NCBI GenBank assembly: GCA_950097015.1 | Contig: CATNEN010000029.1 | Coordinates: 248,001 to 312,000, forward strand | DNA: 64,000 nucleotides | Direction: 5' to 3' | DNA from: Macrostomum hystrix | Taxonomy: Eukaryota > Platyhelminthes > Macrostomidae | In this document: piece after piece, positions 33,528 through 45,457 of the stretch | Layout: each line of letters opens with the position of its first letter | How positions within the stretch are numbered: the first letter of the stretch is position 1 | Translations under genes and position numbers: made by a program | Notes under the pieces: model-generated | Databases searched by the model: none | What the model was told of the DNA's origin: nothing | Seen by the model: only the letters and a program-made list of their open reading frames with translations

Positions 33528-36500
33528 TCAAGTTGGCTTCACCTTGTTGCTGTTCTTGCGATCGTCGATGAGTAAAATGGCTGCACCAACTATCAGCAAG
33601 CACTGCGGGAGACAAACTTCACTCTAATTGATATCTGCTGTCACTCCTGTGTCTGCTGTCACTGATGTGTCTGCTGTCACTGGTATGTCTGCTGTCACTG
33701 CTGTGTCTGCTGTCACTGATGTGTCTGCTGTCACTGATGTGTCTGCTGTCACTGCTGTGTCTGCTGTCACTGCTGTGTCTGCTGTCACTGCTGTGTCTGC
33801 TGTCACTGCTGTGTCTGCTGTCACTGATGTGTCTGCTGTCACTGCTGTGTCTGCTGTCACTGCTGTGTCTACTGTCACTGCTGTGTCTGCTGTCACTGCT
33901 GTGTCTGCTGTCACTGCTGTGTCTGCTGTCACTGCTGTGTCTGCTGTCACTGATGTGTCTGCTGTCACTGATGTGTCTGCTGTCACTGGTATGTCTGCTG
34001 TCACTGCTGTGTCTGCTGTCACTGCTGTGTCTGCTGTCACTGCTGTGTCTGCTGTCACTGCTGTGTCTGCTGTCACTGCTGTGTCTGCTGTCACTGATGT
34101 GTCTGCTGTCACTGCTGTGTCTGCTGTCACTGCTGTGTCTACTGTCACTGCTGTGTCTGCTGTCACTGATGTGTCTGCTGTCACTGCTGTGTCTACTGTC
34201 ACTGCTGTGTCTGCTGTCACTGATGTGTCTGCTGTCACTGCTGTGTCTGCTGTCACTGCTGTGTCTACTGTCACTGCTGTGTCTGCTGTCACTGCTGTGT
34301 CTGCTGTCACTGCTGTGTCTGCTGTCACTGCTGTGTCTGCTGTCACTGATGTGTCTATTGTCACTGCTGTGTCTGCTGTCACTCCTGTGTCTGCTGTCAC
34401 TGCTGTGTCTGCTGTTACTCCTGTGTCTGCTGTCACTCCTGTGTCTACTGTCACTGATGTGTCTGCTGTCACTGATGTGTCTACTGTCACTCCTGTGTCT
34501 GCTGTCACTGATGTGTCTACTGTCACTGATGTTTCTACTGTCACTGATGTTTCTGCTGTCACTGATGTGTCTACTGTCACTGATGTTTTCTGCTGTCACT
34601 GATGTGTCTGCTGTCACTGATGTGTCTGCTGTCACTGATGTGTCTACTGTCACTGATGTGTCTACTGTCACTGATGTGTCTGCTGTCACTCCTGTGTCTG
34701 CTGTCACTTTATTTGTCTGGTATCCAGAATTTTAAGGAAAAGTCCAAAATTTGCGAATTGGCAGACGAGTTTAAAAGTACAACTTACCTGGAATCCGAGA
34801 ACACCGCCCATTCCGTAGAACAGGTAGTCAAGCGGTATGTACTTATCGATGTAGTTAAAGATGGCATCGTAGCAGCCGTTCTGATAGTTGCTGGTCTGTG
34901 GCGTGGTGTTGTTGTACGGGCATGTGCTATCAATTATCGAGAATGTGCTGATGTTGTACTTGCAGCAGGTAAGCGGATAGGTCAGGTCTGAAAAACGATT
35001 GCAAAATATTCAACTGTTATGTATGTTGGACTTCACTAGGCTCACTTAACAGTAGAACTACCAAGGGGGGAATTCCTGACAATTCTTGTGCTGCACCCGA
35101 ACGGAGCAACGCAAGCGCACGAAACTCGAGAACTCGGGCCAACTTTTTGTTGCGTCCATTTTGTCTAAAACAAGAACCAAGTCTCCAGCTCTTCAGACCG
35201 TGTATTACACACACCCCTTGCCAGGCCTTAAAAATTTATCAGCACGTGACCATCTTTGGCGGTCACCAACCTTTATCTAGACGGAGCTGCTGGACCTTCA
35301 AGGGCTAAACCAGTTGTAACTAGGCCACAATGGACACCCTGACGCGAATTTCTCCACTTTCACTGATCAAGCCTAAGTACAGGCTCAGCTCAACCACAGG
35401 ACACCATCATCTAGTCTGTAAATCAAGCAGGGCGAGAGCAAGCACCCAACGCTGTTAGCATTCAGTCGCTGCCAAAAATATTTTCAGGGGGGGGGAATTC
35501 CCTCCCGCCTTAGTATAAAAAACGGGAGGCAAAATGGGTTGGTAGTCTTTGTACTGCAAGTTCTACTATAAGCAGATTCAAACTCACTGAATGTATAGTT
35601 GTACCCCGAGCTTTTGTAGGTGTAAGTCCTGTCCCACTTGGCGCTCAGTGTGTGAAAGTCGGTGCCATTGGTCACGCCGCAGCAGCCGATGAAGATCTGA
35701 ATCATGTTCTGCAGCAGGCTCTGGATGTTCTTGCTGCTGATTCCAGTGAACTGCTTCAGGCTCTCCTCCATGGCCGTCTTAGCGTTGGCCTTGAACTGCG
35801 AGCGGCAAAGGAAATCCGAGTCCTGGTTTCATCTCACGGTCTTTCTTTTTTAAGAAATCTTTTATAAGAGTATGTAGCCCAATTATTAAAGCTTTGCACT
35901 TCTGACCGAGAGGTCACGAGTTCGAATTTTAGCTCAAGGAAGACAACTTGTGTCGTTGAGCAAGACAATTGCATTTAGTGCTTCAGTTCGCTAAGGGTAC
36001 CAGCATCAGCTGAAGTAGAAATTTTCAGGGATGTCGGGCTGAACAGTTAGACGTAATTTCAATCAAGCGTGCCTAAAGTCTTCATTCTGTAAATAATGAA
36101 TTTGAAATCATTTGAATTTCAGGATTCTCAAGATTATGAATTTTGCAGCTGATAGTAGACGCTGCTAAAGGGGAGTGTTATTAGTCGCAGAACGGTCTAA
36201 CACGTTTGCACCAGGGTCCCTGAGCTCGATTCCACGGCGAGACCACATTCATTTGGGGCGCAGCCACAGAGAGAAGGCTTGGGGGCTTGTCGTGCAATTT
36301 ACGCCCTTGAGGGCCAACCTCCGAGACACAGTGAGAGTGAGAAAGTCAGGGCAGATGTACACACCTGTGTGAGCGTGTGCCTGCGTACAGTATCAGTGAG
36401 CTTGTGTGTGCTCAGGAGTCAGCGGAATGGGCAGAATTACCTTCTCGCTGGCTGCGGGTCTAGTGTCTCCAAATGATGCGCCATTACCAAAAGCACTCAA

Positions 36501-37583
36501 GTAATATTACTATTAGACATTGCTACAAACTTTTTTTTACTTTAATTAGAAACTTACAATTTTTTGTTACTCTTTTTTCTAAAAGCAGAAAACTCAACAA
36601 AATGTACTATTATTAAATAAGTGATTCAAATCGCATCGAAGAGGCAGATTACCAGGTTATTGTTGGAGAACCAGATGGCAACTACAATGACCTGGGCCAC
36701 CAGAATGACTGCAACCAGCACAGCGTACTGAAATTTGAATGTGGCGAACTCATGTCAAGTTATTACTATTGATCAGAGGTCCCTTCCTAGTATAGGCTAC
36801 GTTAATTTCACACGTTAACTTATTTTTATTTTAATTGGCGCCAATTCTGTCTTTGTGCAGTTACAGTTTCAAACTCTAAATTTTCATGATTGAATCTTAT
36901 AGCATAATTCACTGTACTTTTAAGAAAGCTTCTATGTACAATATATAGCTATATATAATCCGTTAAGGAGAATTAAACTTATTCTGTACAAGAACAGATT
37001 TGGCACCACTTCAAATGATCCATTCACTTACAATGATGAGGCAGGCTCTGACAGTGCAGCAGGCACCGCAGCAGCCGATGCAGCTCAGCACAATGACAAT
37101 GGCGCCCAGCACCAAGAAACTCCATCCGATTGATCCGGTGACTTCACTGATGTTGCCAAGCAGTTCCGAGATGTTGATGTCTACGCCCTGCTTCTTGAGC
37201 TCGCTAGTCAGAGAGCTCAGGGCCGAATCAATATAAGTGGACAATGCGCTGCTAGCCAGCTGCAGCAGAAAGGTGAATACGGCGCCAATCAGCAGCAAGA
37301 GCACTCCGATAATCTGCAGGTGCGAGGGATTGCCAGGGCTGCATCATCTACTCTACTGCCGGCTATCACGACAGAAGTCAATCACTGCTCCGGCACAACT
37401 CGAGGACCTGACTGGGTCTATTTTTCTAGTATCCGAACTTTTGACTATATTTAACAAACTGTTGTTGGTTTAAAAACAAACTGAAATAGAAATCGAGAAA
37501 CTGCTTACGATGGCCACAATGTTCGTGCAGACTAGCAGGCACTTGAATAAGCAGCTGCAGAAACTCAGGCAACCCTTCGACAT
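33528..37583 (-). CDS. Tetraspanin 1, 304 aa, six exons
   Basis: A four-pass membrane organiser protein. Exons on the minus strand: 37509-37583, 37032-37313, 36653-36727, 35588-35795, 34788-34987 and 33528-33602, all GT-AG with phases 0,0,0,1,0. Residues: cytosolic Cys-rich start (MSKGCLSFCSC), TM1 about 13-40, a long EC1, TM2 about 88-106 followed by the typical GCCGACC turn, TM3 about 120-139, a large EC2 with CCG at 182-184, CC at 221-222 and single Cys at 236 and 252 (six in all), then TM4 about 262-292 and a short tail. Intron 5 holds a 1.1-kb 18-bp array and intron 3 holds two SINEs. A tandem paralogue follows at 43-45 kb. No close named orthologue can be given from sequence alone. Confidence 0.92.
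33634..34715. repeat. Minisatellite, 18-bp unit, in intron 5 of tetraspanin 1
   Basis: About 60 copies of GCTGTCACTGCTGTGTCT with CTGATG, CTCCTG and CTACTG variants. All six frames are open for 300 codons or more because 18 is a multiple of three and the unit lacks stops. Two identical units are also found inside the neighbouring array at 31801-31832. Confidence 0.96.
35875..36060 (+). mobile_element. tRNA-derived SINE, family 1, partial
   Basis: Contains GACCGAGAGGTCACGAGTTC, then CAACTTGTGTCGTTGAGCAA, CAGTTCGC and ACCAGCATCAGCTG, matching the 23.7-kb copy. It lies in intron 3 of tetraspanin 1, antisense to the gene. Confidence 0.75.
36175..36490 (+). mobile_element. tRNA-derived SINE, family 2
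   Basis: Shows CAGAACGGTCTAACACG, GAGCTCGATTCC, GGGGCGCAGCCACAGAGAGA, GGCTTGGGGGCTTGTCG and CACACCTGTGTGAGCGTGTG, ending near GCGGGTCTAGTGTCTCC. It lies in intron 3 of tetraspanin 1 just after the family-1 copy. Confidence 0.82.
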
Positions 37584-38694
37584 GGTTCAGATTGTTAGTT
37601 TAAAAGGCGCCTTAATCACTGATGTTCTGTTTTCTGCTTGTTTGACACTGGGAGGCTGCGCCCGATATTACCTGTGAGAACCAGGCTGTGTGTGAGTTGG
37701 CCCGAGTTCCACTCTTAGATGGCTTGGACGGCGATTTAAAGGCCAGGGCAGAAATAAATTCCTGCCATTGTGAACAGGCCAGGGGCAGAAGGGATAGATT
37801 GAGCAGGACTCAGGCGAGCCGCTGAGCATTGGCGGTTAGAGATATTACCGATGCACGTTTTGCTGCAGCCATGAAAAAGCAGAAAAAACTGCTGAACTTG
37901 GTCTACAGTGAAACAGACATTGGGTAGGACTGGGCCAGATTTGGGCTGAGAAGGAAGGAGGCGCCCCGCGCATTTGGACTCATTGTGTGAGATTGCATTG
38001 TGTGCGAAGGGCGCCCGCCAGAGAGGGTAGGTAGATGAGCGGGGAGAGAGAGAGGTTGCATGAGCACCTGGGAGTGTGGGTACCTGGGTACTCTATTTGC
38101 TTTGACAACGGTCCTACCTAGCGACGGAGCGAGGCTAAGGAAGGAAGCTTGAGTTGAGCACTGTGACGAGGGCGGCCCAGGAAGCTAATCCTATAGAGGA
38201 GTCTCGGGGAGAAGCTGGGAGAGAAAGCATGGGATGAGGATAATGATATAGAAGTCAGCTTCAGACTGCACCACGGACTGTGAGGGGGGGGGGGCAATAG
38301 TGCATAGCGAATGATCAAAACTAATAAAAAGTTCTCTGTGATATTGAGCTACAATATAGCTTTATTCTGAGTAATATCTGCTCTTGAAGATATACTCGTA
38401 CTTTTGCAGCTACTCAAAGCTATGCTACTGCTTACAATGTCTATTTTATAGTCGCAGTCTGTTAATATGCTTTCAGAAGCTTGTTAGGCATGTCTAATTT
38501 GCTGATGTTTAACCTGCTTAATAATTTGTGTCTACTATTGTCTACATTGAATGGGCCACAATTGTCTTTGTGGCGCAGTGAGCGAGCACACACACACACA
38601 CACACAACTCACCGAAAATTCACACAGATTAATAAAGAGGCTAACGGTTAAATATACCTCTACGGAAGTGAGTGTCTAATGCAGATGCAGACAC
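37584..38694. other. 5' flank of tetraspanin 1 and spacer
   Basis: On the minus strand a donor-like CACAG|GTAATA near 37680 and a TTTAAA element near 37733 could mark a non-coding first exon. The rest has purine-rich runs near 38010-38240 and a short (CA)n tract at 38588-38606. No coding frame. Confidence 0.4.
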
Positions 38695-39985
38695 ACTGAG
38701 ATTGAGATGAGAAACTGCGAGACTGAGATGAGAAACTGTGAGATTGAGATGAGAAACTGCGAGACTGAGATGAGAAACTGTGAGATTGAGATAAGAAATT
38801 GCGAGACTGAGATGAGAAACTGTGAGACTGAGATAATAAACTGTGAGATTGAGATAATAAACTGTGAGATTGAGATGAGAAACTGCGAGACTGAGATCAT
38901 AAACTGCGAGACTGAGATCATAAACTGCGAGACTGAGATGAGAAACTGTGAGATTGAGATGAGAAACTGTGAGATTGAGATGAGAAACTGCGAGACTGAG
39001 ATCATAAACTGCGAGACTGAGATAAGAAACTGTGAGACTGAGATGAGAAACTGTGAGATTTGAGATAATTAGCTGTGAGATTGAGATAATAAACTGTGAG
39101 ATTGAGATAATAAACTGTGAGATTGAGATAATAAACTGTGAGATTGTGATAATAAACTGTGAGATTGAGATGAGAAACTTGGAGATTGAGATGAGAGGCT
39201 GTGAGATTGAGATAATAAACTGTGAGATTGAGATAATAAACTGTGAGATTGAGATAATAAACTGTGAGATTGTGATAATAAACTGTGAGATTGAGATGAG
39301 AAACTTGGAGATTGAGATGAGAGGCTGTGTTATTGACAAAATAAACTGTGAGATTGAGATGAGAAGCTAAGAGATTAAGACAATAAACTGTGAGATTGAG
39401 ATGAGAAACTGTGAGATTCATATGAGAAACTGTGAGACTGAGATGAGAAACTGTGAGATTGAGATAATAAACTGTGAGATTGAGATAATAAACGGTGAGA
39501 TTTGAGATAATTAGCTGTGAGATTGAGATAATAAACTGTGAGATTGAGATAATAAACTGTGAGATTGAGATGAGAAACTTGGAGATTAAGACGAGAAACT
39601 TGGAGATTGAGATGAGAAACTTGGAGATTAAGACGAGAAACTTGGAGATTGAGATGAGAGGCTGTGAGATTGACATAATAAACTGTGAGATTGAGATGAG
39701 AAACTTGGAGATTGAGATGAGAAACTTGGAGATTAAGACGAGAAACTTGGAGATTGAGATGAGAGGCTGTGAGATTGACATAATAAACTGTGAGATTGAG
39801 ATGAGAAACTTGGAGATTGAGATGAGAGGCTGTGAGATTGACATAATAAACTGTGAGATTGAGATGAGAAACTTGGAGATTGAGATGAGAAGCTAAGAGA
39901 TTAAGTTAATAAACTGTGAGATTGAGATGAGAAACAGTGAGATTTGTTCGAGAAGCGTTGAGATGGACGTGACAAAGTGTGAGAT
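38695..39985. repeat. Minisatellite, 21-bp unit
   Basis: About 60 copies of a 21-bp unit (GAGATTGAGATGAGAAACTG plus T) with GAGACTGAG, ATAATAAAC and ACTTGGAG variants. Blocks with the GAGGCTGTG variant recur, showing local amplification of multi-unit segments. Confidence 0.94.
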
Positions 39986-40454
39986 TGATGAGGGTAACAT
40001 ATGAAGGTATTAGGTTAGCAACAGACGTGGTGACGGACCAAACCTTGGCTCGTACAAATGGCAAAAAGCATGCCTGAGCAGATAGAATGACAAGAATCAT
40101 ACTAAATACACACAGAGACCATTTTGCAAACCCGTTTTTGCTCTTTCGAGCACGAGTTGGGCTTTTCGAATACAGTTTTTTGTGTCCGAATCTCTCTCTC
40201 TCTCCGTCTGAGTTTGAGCACAGCAGCTGGCCGTGAGACTGTTTCTCTGTGTTTTGCTCACAGCATAGTAACTAATATTGTGCTCTCTTTAATTGTGTCT
40301 CTTACTCAAGTTGGTTTGCGTCATTGGCGAGCTAAATTTGGCCTAAATAGTGTGTCGAGTTGTTATTCGGATCACAGTAATGCCTGTTAATGCTCCTAAC
40401 TATTCAATTAAATTTTCTCTCTCTTTTAGCTACTGTGCCACGTAGAAAATGAAG
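39986..40454. other. Spacer, no gene seen
   Basis: Unique AT-rich sequence including a short TCTCTCTC run near 40190. No frame or motif of note. Confidence 0.5.
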
Positions 40455-40900
40455 TATCGCTAGTGTATTATGCTGTTGGTACTACACGCAGCTCTGACTC
40501 CAGAAACTGGAGAGACAAATCTCCGACAAACACCCATTTTTAATGGGCTGATAGGAAGTTCCGATGCACTAGTTGGAGAAAGCAACGATCACTTCCGTAT
40601 CTTGCAGCATATTTTCTCAGTTTTTGTTTTATTGTTTTGTTTTTGTTTTTTGTTAGACGCACAAGCTTAAACTAAAATGTAGACAATTTATTCAGCTTTC
40701 TAGTGAAACAAACATTTTCAAAATCTGTTGCACGATACGGAAGTTATCTGTGTTTTTTACTCCAAGCGGTGCATTAGAATGTCCTATCTGCCCAGTGTGT
40801 TTTCGGGACAGCCAGTTAGCCCACACTGGTACGGAAAATGGGGGTTTGTCGGAGAGTTGTCTCTCCGGTTTCTGGATTCAGAGCTCTATGCATATACTCT
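40455..40900. repeat. Diverged foldback (long inverted repeat)
   Basis: The left arm (about 40480-40660) pairs with the complement of the right arm (about 40690-40890). The best block, CTCTGACTCCAGAAACTGGA onward through TCTCCGACAAACACCCATTT, matches its partner at about 47 of 51 positions, and CTTCCGTATC and GATAGGA recur in the same order. The right arm carries an extra segment of about 45 nt. It could be a non-autonomous DNA transposon remnant or a hairpin RNA source. No target-site duplication was identified. Confidence 0.7.
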
Positions 40901-41125
40901 TTATTCAGATTGTTCTTTGCGATACCTAAGCTCAGCGGCATTGTTTGAGGCCACCCGTAATAAAAAGTACAATTGTGACAGTGAAATAACAGCCCCTAGC
41001 AACGGTCGATTGTAGTATCCGCTGCTTTTACTCATCGCTAACTCAAGCTTGAGTTGTAGAATGCTCTTCAAAGATTTTTTATAATCAGGCTTTTAGCTCA
41101 CTGAGGATAGCACAAAAATAGGCTA

Positions 41126-41141
41126 GATAGATAGATAGATG

Positions 41142-41173
<32 letters not shown>

Positions 41174-41174
41174 T

Positions 41175-41208
<34 letters not shown>

Positions 41209-41258
41209 CGATAGATAGATAGATAGATGGATAGATAGATAGATAGATAGATAGATAT

Positions 41259-41321
<63 letters not shown>

Positions 41322-41452
41322 TATAGATAGATAGATAGATAGATAGATAGGTAGATAGATAGATAGATAGATAGATGGATAGAAATATAGATAGATAGGT
41401 AGATAGATAGATAGATAGGTAGATAGATAGATAGATAGATAGATGGATAGGA

Positions 41453-41483
<31 letters not shown>

Positions 41484-41505
41484 TAGATAGATGGTTAAAT
41501 ATATA
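41126..41505. repeat. (GATA)n microsatellite
   Basis: About 380 bp of GATA/AGAT repeats with scattered GGATAGAAATATAG, GGTA and ATATA interruptions. Confidence 0.97.
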
Positions 41506-41734
41506 GATAGACACGAGTCCGGTCAACCAACTTTTAGTGTGGTGTACTACTTAAAGTAATACGAATAAGAAACAATATGAAAAATGCACTAACGAAAAAT
41601 TGTACGAAAATTGCTCAGACAGTTTTGATTTCAAGTTACAAGGCCTAACTCTTACGAGGAAATTAAAGGTACCATTTAGGACGTTTTATCTCGTCAGTTA
41701 ATTTTAATCATTTTTCTTAAAAAATATTCTGACA

Positions 41735-41945
41735 ATCGACGAATCAAGAATCGACGAACCAACGATGGACGATCCGAAAATCAACGCACCAAGAAACGAC
41801 GAACAAAACCAAGAATAGACGAAGCCAAAATCGACGAACTTAGAATCGACGAACTTAAAATCGGCGAACCCAAGATTGACGAACCCAAAATCGAGAAATT
41901 AAAATCTACCAAATTAAAATCGACGAACCAAAAATCTATTATAAT
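41735..41945. repeat. Degenerate ~14-bp repeats
   Basis: Imperfect copies of AAAATCGACGAAC separated by a few bases, strongly diverged. It is probably an old decaying minisatellite. Confidence 0.65.
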
Positions 41946-43084
41946 TGATAATTGAAAGATTAAAATTGCCGAAGTATGAGTGACCAGCAGAGAAAATGAG
42001 CGGAAAGTAAGCCAAGTAGTTGCAGTGAGTCAGATATTTCCTATTCAGTTCGTAACAACACTTTATGAGGGATGCCTCCATCCTGCTGTAATTTGTGTAT
42101 TTCTGGGATTCGAGTATGGGACCAGACATTGTGATTTCAGTATGGCTTTAACAAGCTATTTTTAGACAATACTCACTTATGAGTAATGAATGAGTAATAT
42201 AACAATGTCAGCGTAAAAGATCGATTAAATTCAAATGATAGAGAATGGATGCGTTAAAAAAAACTAATCGATTTGTTATACTGCACTTAATAAAAAACGA
42301 AAAAGTTAAAACAAAAGCGCGCCGTTTCAAGTTTATAGGTTGAATATTTCGAAGCAGGATATACAATTATGCAGCCAATTAGTTCCTTAGTTGTTAATAG
42401 TATATACAGTATACACTGAAACTGCTTGTACAGTTCGTTATAAGCATTTTGCGGGAATTTTAGCATAAATTGCTGCTAAGTACATTGGGCTGGGGCATGA
42501 GTAAGAAGAGTACACGGCTGTTAAAGCTGCATTAGTTTAGACTGCTTATACAGAAACACATCCAGAGGCAAGCAATCCTGCTATGCTAATTCTCAAATCG
42601 GCAAAAAGCGAAGCTATAGGTAAACAGGTTTGTAAACAGTAAACAGTGTTGTTGGTTCTGGTCTCGTACATTCTCTACCTTATTTTACCAATGAACTATT
42701 GATACATTACCCTATTAGTGGGGCTCAGTCCAATAATCAAGCCAAGCTGATCGAGTGATCCGAATGCACGAAATCAAAATGATCAAACAATCCAACGAAG
42801 GAATGGCTTTGATGATTGTAGGATGATCATGACCCAACGACCTAGTGAGTTAATGACCTATATCAAATGATAAGAGCAGCGATAGAATGACTTAAATAAT
42901 ATGGCCTCTGTGACCGAATGACTATAATATGACTCAAATAAGCTTTTTTCCCAGCGAAGCAGGTCGGTTCTCACTAGAAAAAAAGATAAAGTTCGAGAGA
43001 GAAAAAGAGATCCTTGGTCCGAGACGCAAACTGTACACATCCGACCAGCAATGGGGCGCACAAGGCCCCTCCAGGTTGTGTCGA
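41946..43084. other. AT-rich 3' flank of tetraspanin 2
   Basis: Mostly featureless. From about 42755 to 42920 short GAATGAC/GATGATCA-like words recur irregularly, perhaps another decayed array. No coding frame. Confidence 0.45.
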
Positions 43085-45457
43085 TCACGCCATCTGTGGC
43101 TGCATCTTGTACTGCACACCGCTGTGCGGTATGTCCTCGTGCTCCTGCCGCTTGTGGTAGTAGATCAGCAGGGCTCCAAGTAGCAGCATGATCTGCGACA
43201 AATGTGCGGTGCGCGTGAGCCTCATTCTGATTGGCCATCTTCCTTGCTCGCAGTTAATCAAACTAAACTCACCTCCATTCCAAGGCAGCCGGCAATGCTG
43301 TAGAAGAATGTATCGAAGGTTGATCTCAGTTTGTTCTCAAATAGGTCGACCATTTTCTGATAGCAGCCAATCTTGTAGTTACTGTAGCTCTCGCTAACGT
43401 TTGAATAGGCGCACTTATAGTCCTGGTTAGGATTGTCCCACTTGCAGCAGGAGTATGGATATGAGCCATCTGCAGTTTTAATATGGCATTTGTGAGCAGA
43501 GGAGCATTCAGTGGAAGTAGACTGAAATGACACCTAGAAATGACAATGACGCCAGTTGGGCCAGGTGTACAGCCAGTGGCACAGATGTACATCCAGTGGC
43601 ACAGATGTACATCCAGTGGCACAGATGTACAGCCAGTGGCACAGATGTACAGCCAGTGGCACAGATGTACAGCCAGTGGCACAGATGTACAGCCAGTGGC
43701 ACAGATGTACAGCCAGTGGCACAACCGCAGCTATTGAGGGACACGTCCAAAGGCTGTGTACAGCAGTTCAGTCCGTGGACTAGGAAGCCCCCAAACCCAT
43801 CCAGATGTCTACCCCCAGTCGATTCTGGATGCCTATTTTTACAGCCGGATGAACTCAAGCAATGAGTACTCAAGTGTTATGCTGAGATTCGAACTCCCGA
43901 CCTCTGAGTCAAAAGTCCGAAGTTCTAACCACTGGGATACGAGCCAAAAGGCCGGTTGTGAAAGTGGAAGATCCAATCCGAGTATCTGGAAGGTAGGCAA
44001 ATGAGAATTGAGAATAGCTTCGCTCACTATAGAAGGTGAAGTTGCCCTCCTTGTTCTCCCTGAATCCGATGGTGCGATTCCAATTGGTGGACATGGTATA
44101 GAAATCGTTGCCATTGTTCAAACCGCAGCAGCCAAGGCTCAGCTGTACAAAGTCCAGGCCGAGAGAGCCAGCGTCCGTGTTCTGAACACCCTTGTAGTTA
44201 ATGACACTTTTCTCTAGCCAGTTCCGGCTGCAGGTGTTCACCTGGACAAGTCAGAAGGGATTGGCTGTCAACTAGTCAGAAGCTGTGGTATCAGTTTCTG
44301 TGGTCCAGTACGAGCGTAGTCCCATCGTCTAAACACTAAGAGTATTCATTTTACGAATAGCACAAACTTCCCGTTCTAGTCCCGGCACACAACTATAGGG
44401 TGCCAACCCCTTTCCACTCCCGGCACACAACTATAGGGTGCCAACCCCTTTCCACTCCTGGCACACAACTATAGGGTGCCAACCCCTTTCCACTCCCGGC
44501 ACAAAACTACAGGGTGCCAACCCCTTTCCACTCCCGGCACAAAACTATAGGGTGCCAACCCCTTTCCACTCCCGGCACACAACCATAGGGTGCCAACCCC
44601 TTTCCACTCCTGGCACACAACTATAGGGTGCCAACCCCTTTCCACTCCCGGCACAAAACTACAGGGTGCCAACCCTTCTCCACTCCCGGCACAAAACTAC
44701 AGGGTGCCAACCCAGTTTAATCGAGTTGACTTACCCCGTCCGTGTTGGTGAACCAGACGATGACAAGGGCGGCCTGGCTCAGTAGAACTAGTCCGATAAA
44801 CACGACGTACTAAAACATTTATAAAAAAAGATATCTAAGTTTCAGTAAGGCTCAATTTTTTCCGGCATGCTTCGATACTACTAAATTTTCAGAATTGAGT
44901 AGTCATGGCTGTTTCGAATCAGTGCATCGATTTGCTAAATAACATATTGACAAACAAACTCATTTGAAATTCATAGAGCTCAATATTACAATGATTAGGC
45001 AGGCCGGCACGCCGAAGCAGGCTCCGCAGCAGCCGAGGCAGCTGAAGACGATGAGCACAACGCCAAGGATAATAAGCACGGCAGCCAGCATCGAAGTAGA
45101 TTGCTCCAAGACATTGTGAAAGCTATTAATGTCAAAGTTGCCTTGTACTTTTTCGGTTGAGTAGACTATGTTGTTCTTGGATAGCATGCTGTCTAATCCA
45201 GTGCGGATCGCCCAGTAGAACCACAGCATGGCCACACCTGCGGCCAGGAATGTGAGGCCGAGAATCTGGGGATGCGGGATAGCGGCAGGTGGGTTGGGCA
45301 TGTGACAGTTCAAAATGAGCACTTAGTTGAACAGTACTCAACTAAGAAACAATGATTAACAATAGCTAGTCAAGATGCTTACGGTCGTCAGCACATTGAC
45401 GAACGAGATGAAGCAGCAGCAGCACCATCTGCAGCAGGTTAGGCAGCCGGAGCCCAT
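43085..45457 (-). CDS. Tetraspanin 2, 314 aa, six exons
   Basis: The tandem paralogue of the 33.5-37.6-kb tetraspanin. Exons on the minus strand: 45383-45457, 44990-45265, 44735-44809, 44028-44241, 43273-43469 and 43085-43192, GT-AG throughout with phases 0,0,0,1,0, exactly as in the paralogue. Exons 1 and 3 are 75 bp in both genes. The start MGSGCLTCCRWCCCC is very Cys-rich, fitting palmitoylation. TM2 is followed by GCCGACF; EC2 carries CCG at 180-182, CC at 221-222 and Cys 233 and 249, plus an extra Cys 146 at its start; TM4 precedes a longer tail ending KMQPQMA. Introns 3 and 4 carry 38-bp and 20-bp arrays, and intron 4 also a SINE. Membrane organiser; partners unknown. Confidence 0.92.
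43566..43725. repeat. Minisatellite, 20-bp unit, in intron 4 of tetraspanin 2
   Basis: Eight copies of AGCCAGTGGCACAGATGTAC, with ATCCAG in two. It directly adjoins a SINE on its right. Confidence 0.95.
43726..43955 (-). mobile_element. tRNA-derived SINE, family 1
   Basis: The complement shows a head with CCCAGTGGTTAGAACTTCGG, box B GGGAGTTCGAATCTC, then a body with CAGCCGTTCAGTCC-like sequence and a 3' part truncated at the neighbouring 20-bp array. It lies in intron 4 of tetraspanin 2 in gene orientation. Confidence 0.78.
44375..44712. repeat. Minisatellite, 38-bp unit, in intron 3 of tetraspanin 2
   Basis: Nine copies of a 38-bp unit containing GGCACACAACTATAGGGTGC and CAACCCCTTTCCACTCC. 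Variants are CACAAAACTA and CTCCTGG. It ends about 20 bp from the exon 3 donor side. Confidence 0.95.

Noticed and set aside
33619-34735. Ser/Asp/His-rich or Cys/Leu-rich frames of 318-362 codons
   Set aside because: They are translations of the 18-bp array, which is inside a tetraspanin intron.
41126-41526. 142-codon Ile/Tyr/Leu/Ser frame
   Set aside because: It is the GATA microsatellite read through.
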